Source of the DNA: Saposhnikovia divaricata
Lineage: Eukaryota; Streptophyta; Magnoliopsida; Apiales; Apiaceae
Direction: 5' to 3'
Assembly: GCA_036435485.1 (NCBI GenBank)
Contig: CM071595.1
Location: 4,898,001 to 4,962,000, forward strand
DNA length: 64,000 nt
Below are positions 44,570 through 56,605 of this stretch, piece by piece. Within the stretch, counting starts at the first letter, position 1, and every line of letters starts with the position of its first letter. The notes below the pieces were generated by a model. That model worked only from the letters and a program-made list of their open reading frames with translations. It did not search any database and was not told the origin of the DNA. The translations under genes were made by a program, and so were the position numbers.

Positions 44570-45283
44570 TTGTGACACAATTGCAAGGGGAATATTAGTA
44601 TGTTTGGGGTTTCTGAGCCAAACATTATAAGGTGAAAAGGCACGCGTCATACAAGCTACATCCTTCGTAGTAAGAATCAGAGTCTGAGATCACACATGTA
44701 GAGATTATACGGTCAATTGCAATTTCGATTGGATAAAAATGTTTGGCAATAAAAGTTGGCAGGATAATCAAATGCAAACTACTGAATGAAGTTGCAGAGG
44801 TAAAAACGATCTGTGCTATAATATCATAATATTACATGTATTTTAGAAAATATTATTGTCTAAATGTCACAATTCATTGGTTACAGTATATGAATTTTAA
44901 GCTATTTGAATACATAAATATGTAAATTCAGCTTTGTATCAGTTCATACAATAGGTGCAGTAAGTTTGGCTATATTTTAAGTTTAGGTGCATTGGTTTTG
45001 CACCTAAACTTATTGGCAAGACTGGACCATGAGTTTCTTTAATATCATACCTAAGTGATGTGTGAGGATGATGATTATATCATGATACTCTAAAATAATA
45101 ATGTTCTATGTAGACAAAAGAAAATAATAATGTTGAATTATAATCCCACACTAAACATAATCCAAATATGACAAGATATTTTCCCCTAAATATATTACTA
45201 CTAGATAAGAACACAGACCCGAATCTTGAGAACAAATACTCGCATATAAGTCTACTTGGCATGGAATTAGCCTAATTATATAC
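44570..45283. other. Intergenic, no gene recognised
   Basis: This is the 3' flank of the ARM-repeat gene. There is a short palindromic stretch near 44980-45015, where TAAGTTTAGGTGCATTGG is followed by its near-complement CACCTAAACTTA. Nothing else stands out. Confidence 0.4.
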
Positions 45284-46980
45284 TTAGCGCCACATTACAC
45301 TAAATATATTACTCGATCTATTTGAGGTTGATTTCCTAAGTAATTTTGGTGCATCTGATACTTCATCTTCTGCAGGTTTTTCCTTGTCATGGAAGTACCC
45401 AAAGTTTGCAATTCTTTTTCTTCCACTGGATGTGCTTGTTACTGACATTAGAATTGAGAGCAACAACTTTCTGTCGTCACCTAATCTTGCCTCCTCTTGA
45501 TCAACCAATTTTGCAAGAAAATTAACATTTTCTTGGTTTTGCACTAGTATCTTGCGATTTTTAGGCACTGATATCATAATGGAGAGTGCCTTGGCTGCCA
45601 ATTTCCGAACCTCGGTTGACTCTGCATCAAGTAACTTGACAATTTCCGACATAAATCCTGCATCACCCATTGACACTTTAGCCTCCTCCGAAGTTTCACA
45701 TATCCAAATTATCGCCTTCAACACCAAATCTTGGCCACGGAAAGACTTGCGTTGAAGGAAATCTAACATATGATCCATAAATCCATAATCCATCACAAGA
45801 TTCAAAGTACTAGTTGATTCCAAACATAGTGTCATTATTGCTTCCAAGGCCATTTTTCCTGTTTTAGATGATACAAATAATTTAGGATTCAAAAGATCAA
45901 GTAAAACAAAAATTCCACCTTCTTTGACAATCAAATCCCGGTTTAAGGATGCCATAATTTGAAGACAATCAATGGAACTTAATAGCACAAACTCGTCTTT
46001 AGACTTAGCCAACTGGATAAAAACCTCAAGTGCACCTTGTTCAACCATAAACTTGTTTATCTCTTCATCCCAACTAAGATTTTTCATCACCTCACAAGCC
46101 AAAATAACCAATTCACTTCCACAAGCATCAATATCTTTACCTATCTCCAACAAAATAGTCAGTCCATCATACCCTAAAATCGACCACGCAAAATTCGATT
46201 TTTCGGTAATATTCATCAAACACCTTGCTGCAAATTCTTGTCCAACTCTACTCCCACACTCCAAAACACTAATCAAAGGTGGAATCATCCCCGCACTAGC
46301 CAACACTCCTCTATAAACATCATACTTAGAAATCTCACACACCGCTTTCGCAGACTCCTCTTGAATATCAATAACTTCAGAATCAAGAAAACTGATCAAA
46401 ACCGAAACAATCCCATCAGTCTCCACACAAATATCCACAAACTGTTCATCTTCTTTAATCACTAGATTAAAATCAACTAAAGCTTCTTTCTTCATATAAG
46501 CATCACCAACTTTAAGCCTTGACAATAAATCATTGACATAAACTTTCTTAACATCTTTCGAAGCTAAAGCACCGGGCTTTTCGACAAAAATACACAGGCC
46601 AAATGTATATATATCAGATAAGTACTCAATGTGAAAATACAAACAAATTTGTAAATATCACTTTGCATGAAAAGCCTACCACTATAAGTTGACTCAATGC
46701 ATCTCTTTCCAAGTTCATTACATTCAGAAACTGTATTTATAATTGCCTGAATAACTTCACCAGAAAGTAACATGTCATCGCCGACGGGATCACGTTTATC
46801 AATGGCTGTCAGACCTGTGAGAAGCTCCTGGATCCTGCTTCGTATCATATACCATTTAGCAGTAAAGACATTGATGTAACAAGATAGAGTTATTACTGTT
46901 GTTATCATGTCAATGGCTTGCCGGAGTTTTGATTTTCCGGCGGGTGGTGATAACAATTCCGGTGGATTTTGGTCACTCAT
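45284..46980 (-). pseudogene. ARM-repeat protein with an N-terminal helical domain, frameshifted
   Basis: The downstream frame (stop at 45284) encodes about 450 residues of armadillo repeats, for example EESAKAVCEISKYD, AARCLMNITEKS and KLAAKALSIMIS. The upstream frame (ATG at 46995 or, better, 46980) encodes the N-terminal domain of the same plant family (SCYINVFTAKWYMIRSRIQELL, then YSGRLFMQSD). Homologs read straight through the join, but here the frame changes by one base near 46640-46655. The longest downstream frame opens with TTG rather than ATG. Either the gene has a 1-bp deletion, or the assembly has an error, or an unusually short intron (68 nt, GTTTGT to GAAAAG) rescues the frame. 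The family is plant-specific, Vac8-like in architecture and of poorly known function. The base gene is recognised with confidence; its functional state is uncertain. Confidence 0.72.
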
Positions 46981-46995
46981 TGTAGTGTTTAGCAT

Positions 46996-47615
46996 GGGAG
47001 GTTTACGGTAAGTTTGGTTTGAAATTCAAGAAGAGAGTTAAATAAGTTACTTGGTATATTATAATTGCAAATGCTAATATTTAGAATGAGATTTTATTTA
47101 TTTCTCTTTATATTCTTTCTTATCTAAATTCTTGACAACCTTAAATAAGTGACATGGTACATTATTTTATGAAATTATTTTTGGAAATGTAAAGATTTAG
47201 AACAAGATTTTCATTATTTCTCTTTATACTCTATCTTATCGTAACAACTTAAATAATATATTTTTTTGTTAAAAACTACCCTTAATTAAATAATATTTTT
47301 TTGTCAAAACCCTTAATCAAATAATTATTAAATCATTTACTTTATTTATTTTCAACCTTAAACGCCCACCCAAACATATACACCCACAAGCTACAGTCTA
47401 CAAACGTAATTCGCATTCGCAAGCTTCAACTATTTTGCCACCAATTACTTACAAAAGAGGCAGGTCTTGATAATACTATTGGGATGCCATTCCAGAACTT
47501 TCCCTGTCCAGCCTATCATTCTAGAATACTCCTATAATTTCTCATTTTTCTTTTAGTAAATTCAAATTGTAATGTTTCAAATTTCAATGATCTAATAAAC
47601 AAACCAAAATATTAA
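46996..47615. other. Upstream flank of the ARM gene
   Basis: AT-rich, with two related blocks (GAATGAGATTTTATTTATTTCTC and GAACAAGATTTTCATTATTTCTC types, at about 47083 and 47200). No element ends are recognised. Confidence 0.4.
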
Positions 47616-48101
47616 GAGGGGTGTATTCAACTGGGATTTTGAAGGATTTTGAGGGATTTTAGAAATCTAGGGGTATTCAATTTGGATTTTTTAAATCCAT
47701 TAAAATCTTGAGGTATTTAATTTGGATTTCAAGATGTCATTTAAAATCCGAGGATATTCAATTAGGATTTTAAAAAAAAGTCTTTTAAAATCTGGGTGTA
47801 TTCAATCTGGATTTAAAACAATTCATTTAAATTTGATGGTATTCAAAAATCCATGGATTTTTTAGATTTATTAAAATCTATGGATTTTGGTGGATTTGCT
47901 AGTTGTTTTTATAAGTTTTGAAATCAATGAGATTTTGATGGATTTCTAAAAAAACATTTCAAATCTCAATGACTCTACATCAATTTTACAAGATTCTTTG
48001 TAGAGTATTTGTAGAATTTAAACAATCCATGAATTTAAAAAATTCATTAAAATCCATGAATTATTAAAAATCTTTCAAAATTCTAGTTGAATATACCCTT
48101 C
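47616..48101. mobile_element. PIF/Harbinger-like MITE, 486 bp
   Basis: Ends GAGGGGTGTATTCAAC and the complement of GTTGAATATACCCTTC, with flanking TAA on both sides. The interior repeats variants of GGTATTCAATTTGGATTTT and AAATCCATTAAAATC, so it is built of short diverged repeats. Confidence 0.8.
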
Positions 48102-48267
48102 TAAGTATTAAATTTAAATTTCAATGATGTATAACAGGTTAAAAAAGTTAATTAATTGACAAAACTTTTAAAAGTTCGTAATCATACTTAACCGATTTCA
48201 TCATGCCGAGGGATTAATCGAAAAATTAATCAAATACAGAAATTATAATAAAGGATAAGATTTAATA

Positions 48268-48770
48268 GGTCATTATTCTAGAGAGGACCTCCTTATATAG
48301 AAAATATGAGAGAATTACTAATTTTATATGATTCTATAGTAGAATCAAAATTTTAATTTTTGGTTCTATAAAAAAAAGATCAATTTTTTTTGGTTCTACA
48401 AAAAAAAAAATTTGATTCCGTAACAGAACCACCGCTGACGTGGCAGTACTGCTGATGCCAGCTGCCACGTCATCACTGTTGACGTGCCAGTGTCACGTCA
48501 TCACTGCTGACGTGGCAGCTGATGTGGCACTGCCACGTGTCGCTGCCACGTCAGCAGTGATGACGTGCCAGTACCACGTGCCACGTCAGCAGTGGTGACG
48601 TGGTAGTGCCACATCAGCAATGACGTGGCGATATCGAATTTTTTTATTTTTATTTTTCGAAAAATATTTTTGAAAAAAATTAAAAAAAAATGGTTCTATT
48701 GTAGAATCAGAAAAAATATATGTTTATCTCATATTCACTATCTAAGGAGGTCCTCTCTAGAAGGGGACTC
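48268..48770 (+). mobile_element. Mutator-like fold-back element with 12 ACGT cores (copy 2)
   Basis: A 503-bp element. Ends GGTCATTATTCTAGAGAGG (left) and CCTCTCTAGAAGGGGACTC (right) are those of the copy at 5980-6428 in the opposite orientation. Flanking 10-mers AGATTTAATA and ACATTTAATA differ at one base. Subterminal blocks contain GATTCTATAGTAGAATCA-like palindromes. The core (about 48436-48628) repeats GCTGACGTGGCA and TGCCACGTCATCACTG words, with 12 ACGT cores. It ends 316 bp upstream of the CHIP start codon. No transposase is encoded. Confidence 0.78.
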
Positions 48771-49086
48771 ACATTTAATATTCTAAATTTTTTTATTATA
48801 ACACATGGCAAATTAGCAATTGACAAAATTATGAAAATTGATTGATAAAATAGGGTTTAAAAAGAAAAAAGAATATTAAATACATTGTTGACTGACCGCG
48901 AAACTTTTTAATTGAGAAAATTAGTGATACCTTTCTTTTCTTCTCCTGTTTCTTAAACATCCAGGTCACGCTGAGTAGCGGTTGTGTTCTAAGACATATA
49001 GATACATAGATAGATACAACCTATATGCATAACATTTCAGGAGGGTTTGAATTTGATTGTGTATAGACACGACAAGACACGATAGA

Positions 49087-49192
49087 ATGGGACCCACTTC
49101 TCCTCCGACCAAACAAGCCGAACAGCTTCGTCAAGATGGCAACTCTTACTTCGCTAAGAATAAGTTGTCTGCTGCTATTGATGCTTACACCG

Positions 49193-49230
<38 letters not shown>

Positions 49231-49250
49231 CTCTCCCTCAAATCTCTCTC

Positions 49251-49312
<62 letters not shown>

Positions 49313-52300
49313 CCTTTATATTATTCTTATTATTTATATCTCTTTGTTAGTTCTCTTTTTTTTTTTTAATCTCTTGTCTTAAAAATGTGTTGTTTAACTT
49401 AATTGATGTTTAGGCTATTACGTTGTGCCCTAATGTTCCGATATATTGGACGAACCGTGCTTTATGTCATCGAAAGCGCAAGTATGTTCTGCTCTATCAG
49501 TTATGCTGATGCTATTCTTTCTGTTTGTTGAGTTCTTGTTTGTTTTGTTTTATTTAAATTTTATATGTTTTTTATTTTTTTGGTGAATTTTGTAGTGATT
49601 GGGTTCGAGTTGAGGAGGATTGTAGGAGAGCTGTTCAACTTGATCATTCTTCGGTTAAGGTCAAACCCTGGATTATTTGTTGTCTACATTAATTTATCAT
49701 TCGTTTTTGTTTATTGCTCATAGTGTTACGTTTTTCAGCATTTTACGGCGCTGTGTATGTGTTCATAATTATGCTTACGTGGTAGATTTCCTTTTCTATA
49801 TATAGAATTGAAAATGCATACTATTTTGTGATGCAATGATGTTTTGTTTCTCCGCAATTGTCTGTTAAAATAAAAAAGTTACTGGAGCTTGATGGAATTA
49901 ATTATGTTTTTTTTTTTAATATGCAATGGCCGATCCACAGAACCTCTTTTACAATGTGCTTGATTTCGAAAATTATAATGCAAATTCTACACGTGTTTAT
50001 TAGTTATTCTGTATAATTTAGCGGGAATATATGCCTAAATCTTATTGCTTAAGTGTCAGACAGCATATATTGTAGGTTCCTGCCTGTTTCTCTTGGTTAT
50101 ACGGTGTCAAACTAACAGAGTTGGATAAAAGTAATATGCTATAATGCTAATATTCCCCATAATTCTTGGTTCAGTTAACCCTTTGTTTTGTTCAGGGGAT
50201 TAAACTGTGTGCAAAATTCTATTATTATGTATTTCGCTTTTTTGTTTAAAATCTATACGATAACAATATTTTAGAGAAGTTATTCATTAATATTATACAC
50301 GATTTAAATCTCTGATCGGATACTATTTGAAAATGAGCAAGTTTAGATAAAGTTGAGCATTTGATCAATTCCAGTGATCGTATGGATTAATACATGGTTT
50401 CTTTGCATCCCATTGAATTTCATTAAATAGAGGATCCTCATAAAGATTGTGCCTGTGCCCTTTTTGGAGATATCTTCATGAATGTTTCTCCTTTGGGTTA
50501 ATTGATTTGAGTTGTGAATTTTGTACTCAATGAATTCAGGAAATTTGGGATAAGTATTCAGCTAGATACAATTTTGTTTAGTGTTTAATAGTTGCAAATC
50601 ATATAGTGTATAATCTCGTACAAATAAAAAATGATGAAGAAAATGTACTCTATCATGTAGCACTACCAAATTGAAGGGAACTAAATTATAATCATCAATT
50701 TCTTCACCACTTTGTTTAGAGATAATCAAAATTCAGTGTGATTTTTCTGGAAAAAGGAAAACAAAGGCAACAAGGGGATTGTTACATATTAAAGACCCCA
50801 TAAATTTATATGCCATATTCACAGCTGTCAAAGGTATGCAAGTCATGCATAATCATTCCGACGACTAATAGCCAATGGGCTCTTTTAATGGACCGCCCAG
50901 ATAAATAGGAGTGAACCGAAAGCTGGATCTGTAAGGCTGAACCGACAGTTGAATCTTGCCCGACTACCCCGTTTATCCTCTCGAAACAGAAGTTTTGTCT
51001 TAAAGGCCGATGTTAAGTCTGAAATTTGGAGTGAAGAGGAGATATGTGTAGTTGTTTAATTTATCCATTTATTGGATACAGGATTCAGTGATAGATTAAG
51101 CCTCATAAGGATTTTCGAGGATTTTCACTGAACAATAACATTCGGCATTTTTATAGAAACTTTAGTTCTTGAATTATTAGTATTTCCAAATGGGGCCCCT
51201 GGTCGTAGAATGTAACTTATATTTGTTTACACTATCCCTAATGCTTGAGTCTTCAAAAAAATGATGATTAAAAATTCTTTGTTTTGTTTTGTAGCGGACA
51301 TTTTGAATCATGTCAAAACACTGATAAAATGAGTTTTAGGAAATCTGTTGGAAAATAATGATGATCACTACATTTTAAATGTGATTTGCTTTATTCACCA
51401 CATTAACTGAAAAATGTTATTTATCTTTTTAGTTGGAAATTCACTTTTTTAGTAGTTAGTTTACTTTCTAATGTCTTGGTTCATAAGAATCCCACATAAG
51501 TACTTATCGGAGTCTGAGGTTAAGGTCCTTATGTACACGAACTTACCCGTGTTTTTCAAAAAAAAATAAAAAATCATTATAGGGTTTGAACGCATGCGCT
51601 AGCAGATGATTATGGTATTAAATCTAGAAGGGAATTAGAGTACCTGGGACAATAATCCCTTTAATAAACGTACTTGGTTATTCAGTTTCATCTTCAAATT
51701 CCTCCATGTTTATGTTGTTTCAATTGTATAATTGGTAAGTGCGTTAACCTATGTTATGTTGTCAAGGCAACTGGAAATGCATCATCAAACTATGATGTCT
51801 AGCTAGTTTGATACTGTGTATTATAACTCAGGTTTTCTTCAAAGGCCAGATATTTAATTTTGCCTTGGTACTAGAGTCGTAGGCAACTTCTTCACTTAGC
51901 CTTGCTGCTCTTACAATTCTGTCCATTACCAATGTAGACATAGTATTCTTGATATCTAATGGTCTTTATTTAAAATTGTTTGAGAAGTGTGGTGTCCCCT
52001 CTTTGCACATTACCATCTTGTAACCTTCTAATAAAGTATGGTAGGTACCATCCCACGAGTAATATGTTTGTGTTTGCTCCCCACTTGCAAATAGCCTAGC
52101 TATTTGCAAATTACAGATACTTTTGCAGTGTCATTGTGTCCATATATGTCACGATTTATACGATATAGGCAGAATATGGAGAGATAAGGCAGAGAGATAC
52201 TGAACACAAGCCAGGTGCAGTGAACTGTGTGTATATATTTCTTATACTACTACTTCTGCTGCATTTTCTTATATTTTGTGTTATTACAATAAGGATGGCT

Positions 52301-54026
52301 AAGTCTCTTTATATAGATAAACTTAGCTTCTCCTGAAAGCCTGCTACAGTAGTTACTTGGTGGCTACTCTTGCTACGGTAACTAATGATGTCACCTCTTG
52401 CTTATGTCATCTCCTAGCTGATATTTAACAATATATAAATAATTACATTCTTGTGCCTTCCTGACATGTTTTAAACTGCAATCTAGTTTAAGTCAGTCTG
52501 GTTTGCTGTTGGCCATAAATAGTTTACAAGTTCATACCTAAAAGTTGAGTCTTTAACTAAATACTCATGCTTTGTTATGCAGGCTCATTATATGCTTGGA
52601 CTTGCATTGCTACAGAGGGAACAATATGCAGAGGGAGTCAAGGAATTGGACAAAGTATGAATTTCTCTCCTTGTTTTTGGATTATTTATTAATTGTTGTT
52701 CTTTTTCAAATTTATATTCATATGGACACGATGACTATATATAGTTACTCTGTAACCTTTTGTAGTATTTTAATAAAATGAATTTCAGAGGTCTAATCTG
52801 CATAGGCCTTTGTAGTAATAAATCAACATATTTACAGATTAACTGTACAAAAGTGATTTATCCGGTTCTTTATAGGAGTATTACACAGCCTTGATTTTTT
52901 TTTTTTTTTTTTTTAAATTTGGAGCTATATACCTTGGGTCAGAAATCTGGCTACTCGAAAGCTGAAATTGTGTAGGACATGATACTTATTTAAAAAGTGA
53001 TCTATCACGTTGGTTGCGACAAGAGTTTCACTTTCCTTTTAATAGGCTAAATCAAGATATCAAATCAAGAAATGTAAAGTTATGTATCCAATTAGTGACA
53101 GAATATGGTTTGTTATCATACTTAAAAGTTAAACCTCTACTTTTCCAATCCAAAATCTTACAGGCTTTGGATCTTGGTAGAGGAGCAAACCCAAAGAGTT
53201 ATATAGTGGAGGAAGTATGGCAAGAGCTTGCTAAAGCAAGATACCTAGAATGGGAGCATGCATCGACAAAACGGTCATGGGAACTGAAAAGCTTGAAGTA
53301 TGTGCTCTTTTTTAAATTATTTGTTGGCTTTAGCTGGATGTGTGCTAAAAATAATTTTTTTTATGAAGGCTTCATATTTTTTCAATTACGAATTCAGGAG
53401 ACTGTATTCTGTTCAGCTTATCTCTTTATTTGGTTGTTACAGAGAAGCTTGTCAGATTGCTTTGAAGGAGAAACACGAACGCAAAGTTTCTGAGATGGAA
53501 GGGTTTGTTGATGAGCTTAATGATGACCATTCCAAACAATTGCATGATCTTGACCAAGTATTTGATAAAGCTTCTGTAGAAGATATGCCAACTGAGGTGA
53601 GCAAATATATTTCCATAAGCTCAGCCTTTCCTCTTGTTGAATATTAATACTCAATTTTAGCAAAAAGAAAAAAAATGTTATACTTAACCGTAGTTGTGAT
53701 TGGGGGACTCCAGGTGCCAGATTATCTATGCTGTAAAATTACGCTTGATATCTTTCGTGATCCTGTCATTACTCCTAGCGGGGTTACGTATGAGCGATCA
53801 GTGATTCTCGACCATCTAAAAAAGGTAAAATTCTATCATGTACTCCTTCGATTCATTTTCATTGATTTATATGTTTGATCACCTTATTACCTCTAACTAG
53901 GTGGGCGAGTTTGATCCAATCACGCGCAAACCACTGCATCAACACCAGTTGGTTCCAAATCTGGCGGTGAAGGAAGCAGTGCAAGCTTTTTTGCAGAAAC
54001 ATGGTTGGGCTTACAAGATGGGTTGA
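49087..54026 (+). CDS. CHIP: E3 ubiquitin-protein ligase CHIP (TPR plus U-box)
   Basis: Eight exons: 49087-49194, 49414-49481, 49596-49659, 52583-52654, 53164-53297, 53443-53596, 53714-53824, 53901-54026. All joins are GT-AG and in phase, giving 278 residues, the length of Arabidopsis CHIP. Residues about 8-115 form three TPR repeats (AEQLRQDGNSYFAKNKLSAA, YWTNRALCHRKR, HYMLGLALLQREQYAEGV) that bind the EEVD tails of Hsp70/Hsp90. About 120-200 is the helical dimerisation region. About 201-275 is the U-box (CCKITLDIFRDPVITPSGVTYER, FDPITRKPL, NLAVKEAVQAFL). CHIP ubiquitinates chaperone-bound misfolded clients in the cytosol and acts in heat and other stress tolerance. The gene looks complete. 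Intron 3 (2.9 kb) holds a solo copia LTR; intron 1 starts in a long CT microsatellite. Confidence 0.95.
49195..49308 (+). repeat. (CT)n microsatellite at the start of CHIP intron 1
   Basis: Over 100 bp of nearly pure CT repeats begins immediately after the exon 1 splice donor (GAG/GTCTCTCT). Short interruptions (CAGTCTC, CCTCAAATC) split it. It makes the donor a weak match to GTAAGT. CT repeats near plant transcription starts are common and can bind BPC factors. Confidence 0.95.
49660..52146 (+). other. CHIP intron 3, left part
   Basis: Intronic, with no coding sequence recognised. The GC-richer stretch at about 50850-51010 (GGACCGCCCAGATAAATAGG, CCCGACTACCCCG) may be a repeat fragment, but its ends could not be defined. 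Confidence 0.4.
52147..52430 (-). mobile_element. Solo LTR of a copia-type element in CHIP intron 3
   Basis: A 284-bp block. Read on the minus strand it begins TGTTAAATATCAGC, contains CTATATAAAGAGACTTAG (TATA region) and ends AATCGTGACA. It is flanked by ATATA on both sides (52142-52146 and 52431-52435). TG-CA ends, a 5-bp duplication and no internal region define a solo LTR formed by LTR-LTR recombination. It does not match the LTR at 39304. It lies 152 bp upstream of exon 4. Confidence 0.8.
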
Positions 54027-55531
54027 AAATTCTATCATGCAACATGTAGTTGCATTGACAATGGTGTTGTATTCTTAATGAACAAAAGGGTGTGGAGGAA
54101 GATGTATACATTTTTTTGTGTGTTGATCCCTTTCCAACTTGGGGGATTAGCAAAAATGTAAGTTTGAATATTATTTTTAGTTGAATAGATCCTAATTCTC
54201 ATGGTATGGATTAAAGGAGTTTTGGGCTCCTGTCTTGTAAACTTTAAATCTAAAAGATTGTTGAAGTTTGATAAACAGGTGTTCATTCTTTCATTCCTTG
54301 GCATTGTAATTTGTTTATCAAACACTGTAAATTTCTATAATTACATGTTCTGATTTCTGAGTCGTAATTTGGTATCGAGAATCGATTCCGGCAGCAGAGG
54401 ATAAGGTGCCAAATGCTGAAATAAGATTAGAAAAACAGAGTAACTAGTGTATATATTACATACACGTTGTGACAAAACTTCAACATCTAAAAAAGGATTT
54501 ATACGAACAAGTATTGGCATCGTATGACTCCAGTCTATATCAAACAACTTTGCTCTGTCCAACATGCAACAGATTCCTTGGGTCCGCGTGTGTGGTGTAG
54601 ACAGCGTGTTTAAGAAAGAGGTCTGATTAGGGACAAACTATTGCCATCGTCTGTTGGAAAACACGTATCGTAAAATTTTTTTGCAATGCATGTCCAGTAG
54701 GATTTTTGTGCGTAAAATTGGACCTCTCTACATTCTGCGATACGATTTGAAATCTCAATGACTCTTCTCCTGTGCACATCACTTCAAACCTCTCAATTTT
54801 TTTTTATGCACGATTATTTGGTGCACATCTGTGCCCTCTTTTTATGCTACGTGTTATGTTACTATAACATCAGCTATTATCAACTAATATATTCAAAATT
54901 TCAATTCTTTGTTTTCCTTTTTTTGGACGGCAACAGCCAACAAATATAGTGTAATTACCATAATGACAAAAAAAAAGACCATTGTGAGAATCTTGAATAC
55001 ACATGTATTTGTGAATGTGTCATAGTCTGGTTCATGCTCAAGGGAGGTATAATTTTTAAATTTCTTTTCAACTCAGGTCAAGATGCCTTATAAGCCGTTG
55101 CTGCAAAGTGCAAACAATCAAGGACAAGCACCCAGAATTATTTTTCAATAATAACTACATATTTTAATATAAAAAAAAATCAGATTCCAAATAAATTAAA
55201 ATCTCAAGTCGTGTCCCTCCCTAGATCCGCCCGTGCCCGCTGAGAAATTCATACGGAGAATGAGCACGCCTAAAAACTTAAATCTTTCTTCAAATCACAC
55301 TCCATACTAACCAACAATTATGCATAGACGCAATAATTCACCCTATATAACTTTCATATCCGCATGCAAACTGTATCTGTGGCATGGTCTAATTACTGTG
55401 ATGCAGGCAACTAGCTCATGGAAACAAGAATCCATTGAACCAAGGTTGCAAGAGTCAAGCTTGTTGTAAATAATGATCATATCTACTTAAATAGGATGGA
55501 GAACCATGGATGGTGGTGACAGAATATGGTA
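54027..55531. other. CHIP 3' UTR and intergenic
   Basis: The first ~200 bp are the likely CHIP 3' UTR. The rest is AT-rich with no gene or element end recognised; short frames here are not supported. Confidence 0.4.
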
Positions 55532-55789
55532 CTCCCTCCTTTCCATATTTCTTTTCCTTTTAATCATTATCACGCTTGCCAATGCACACTTTTAATTGTT
55601 AATATCTTCAATTTCGTTTAAGTACTAAATATAAAAACTTCACTGTATTAAAGTACTCACAAATACGAATCAAACAAAATCACTCGTGACTATATTTTAT
55701 CTTATAAATTATGCATAAATTAGTAATCAATCGCTTATAATGAACAGTGTAAAAAGTCAAAACAGGAAAAGAATAAGGGAACGGAGGAG
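55532..55789. mobile_element. Stowaway-type MITE, 258 bp
   Basis: CTCCCTCCTTTCC on the left and the complement GGAACGGAGGAG on the right, flanked by TA on each side. It has TIRs of about 25 bp including TTTCTTTTCCT, and no coding capacity. Confidence 0.8.
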
Positions 55790-56605
55790 TATTGGGTAGC
55801 AAGAGTTTTAATAGAATAATACTTGATGAAAAAAGTGATGGGTGACATTTTGGATGGACCACATTTCTAGTACTATTCAAAAAGGCTAAATTTTTCCCAT
55901 TGTCTTCCATACCTAAATCCTAAGCCATTCATTTCCATTATCACCATTGAATTATTCATAGTGGGTAACAATTCCTTGGCTTTATTCTCAAATGGGACCA
56001 ATATCTAACTAAGAAACACCCAAAATGCAGTGCCAGCTCTTCTACTTCAAGTAAAATTGTAAGAAATACCTAAAGCATGTAAGCCATGTGGACTGTGACA
56101 GATGGTACCATGGACACAGTACATGAGATTTCATCACTTGGGGAATTAAAACTTAAAAAGTAGACAAGTATTGGTATGCAGACAAGTTAGAGCTTTAGCA
56201 TTTGGTATTTCAACTGGAGTTGTGGCATCAAATCTACCAAGTGATCCATGTGCATGATTAGTGGACAAACAGGTATTGGAATATCTTCTAAATAAATAAA
56301 AACTGCTAAATATATTCAGTCATACTACAGTCAAGTACTGATGAAGTAATGTAGTAACAAGAAGAGCCATGTGCACGAATTATTGAATAATTTAATAGAG
56401 GACAACCAATCTTATAGATGAAGCTTCCATTCTCCATGGCACTTATTTACAATGACTAGAGCATTATCAATCTGAAATTGAAAGAACTTGAGAAAACATA
56501 ATTTACAAAATTTAAGTTGAGAATGATTGAACGATACCCGGATCCAAACAACAGGATGCAATGTACAATTTACAGATTTTGGTGATGAGAAAACTGATGT
56601 AACTA
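55790..56605. other. Spacer between CHIP and PUB9-like genes
   Basis: The two U-box genes are convergent, and this stretch includes the probable 3' UTR of the minus-strand gene. Nothing else is recognised. Confidence 0.4.

Noticed and set aside
46571..46642. Independent start for the downstream ARM frame
   Set aside because: The frame opens with TTG, and the upstream frame clearly encodes the N-terminal domain of the same family.
49057..49086. Upstream extension of CHIP exon 1
   Set aside because: The ATG at 49087 gives the expected 278-residue protein; the extension lacks an ATG start and family support.
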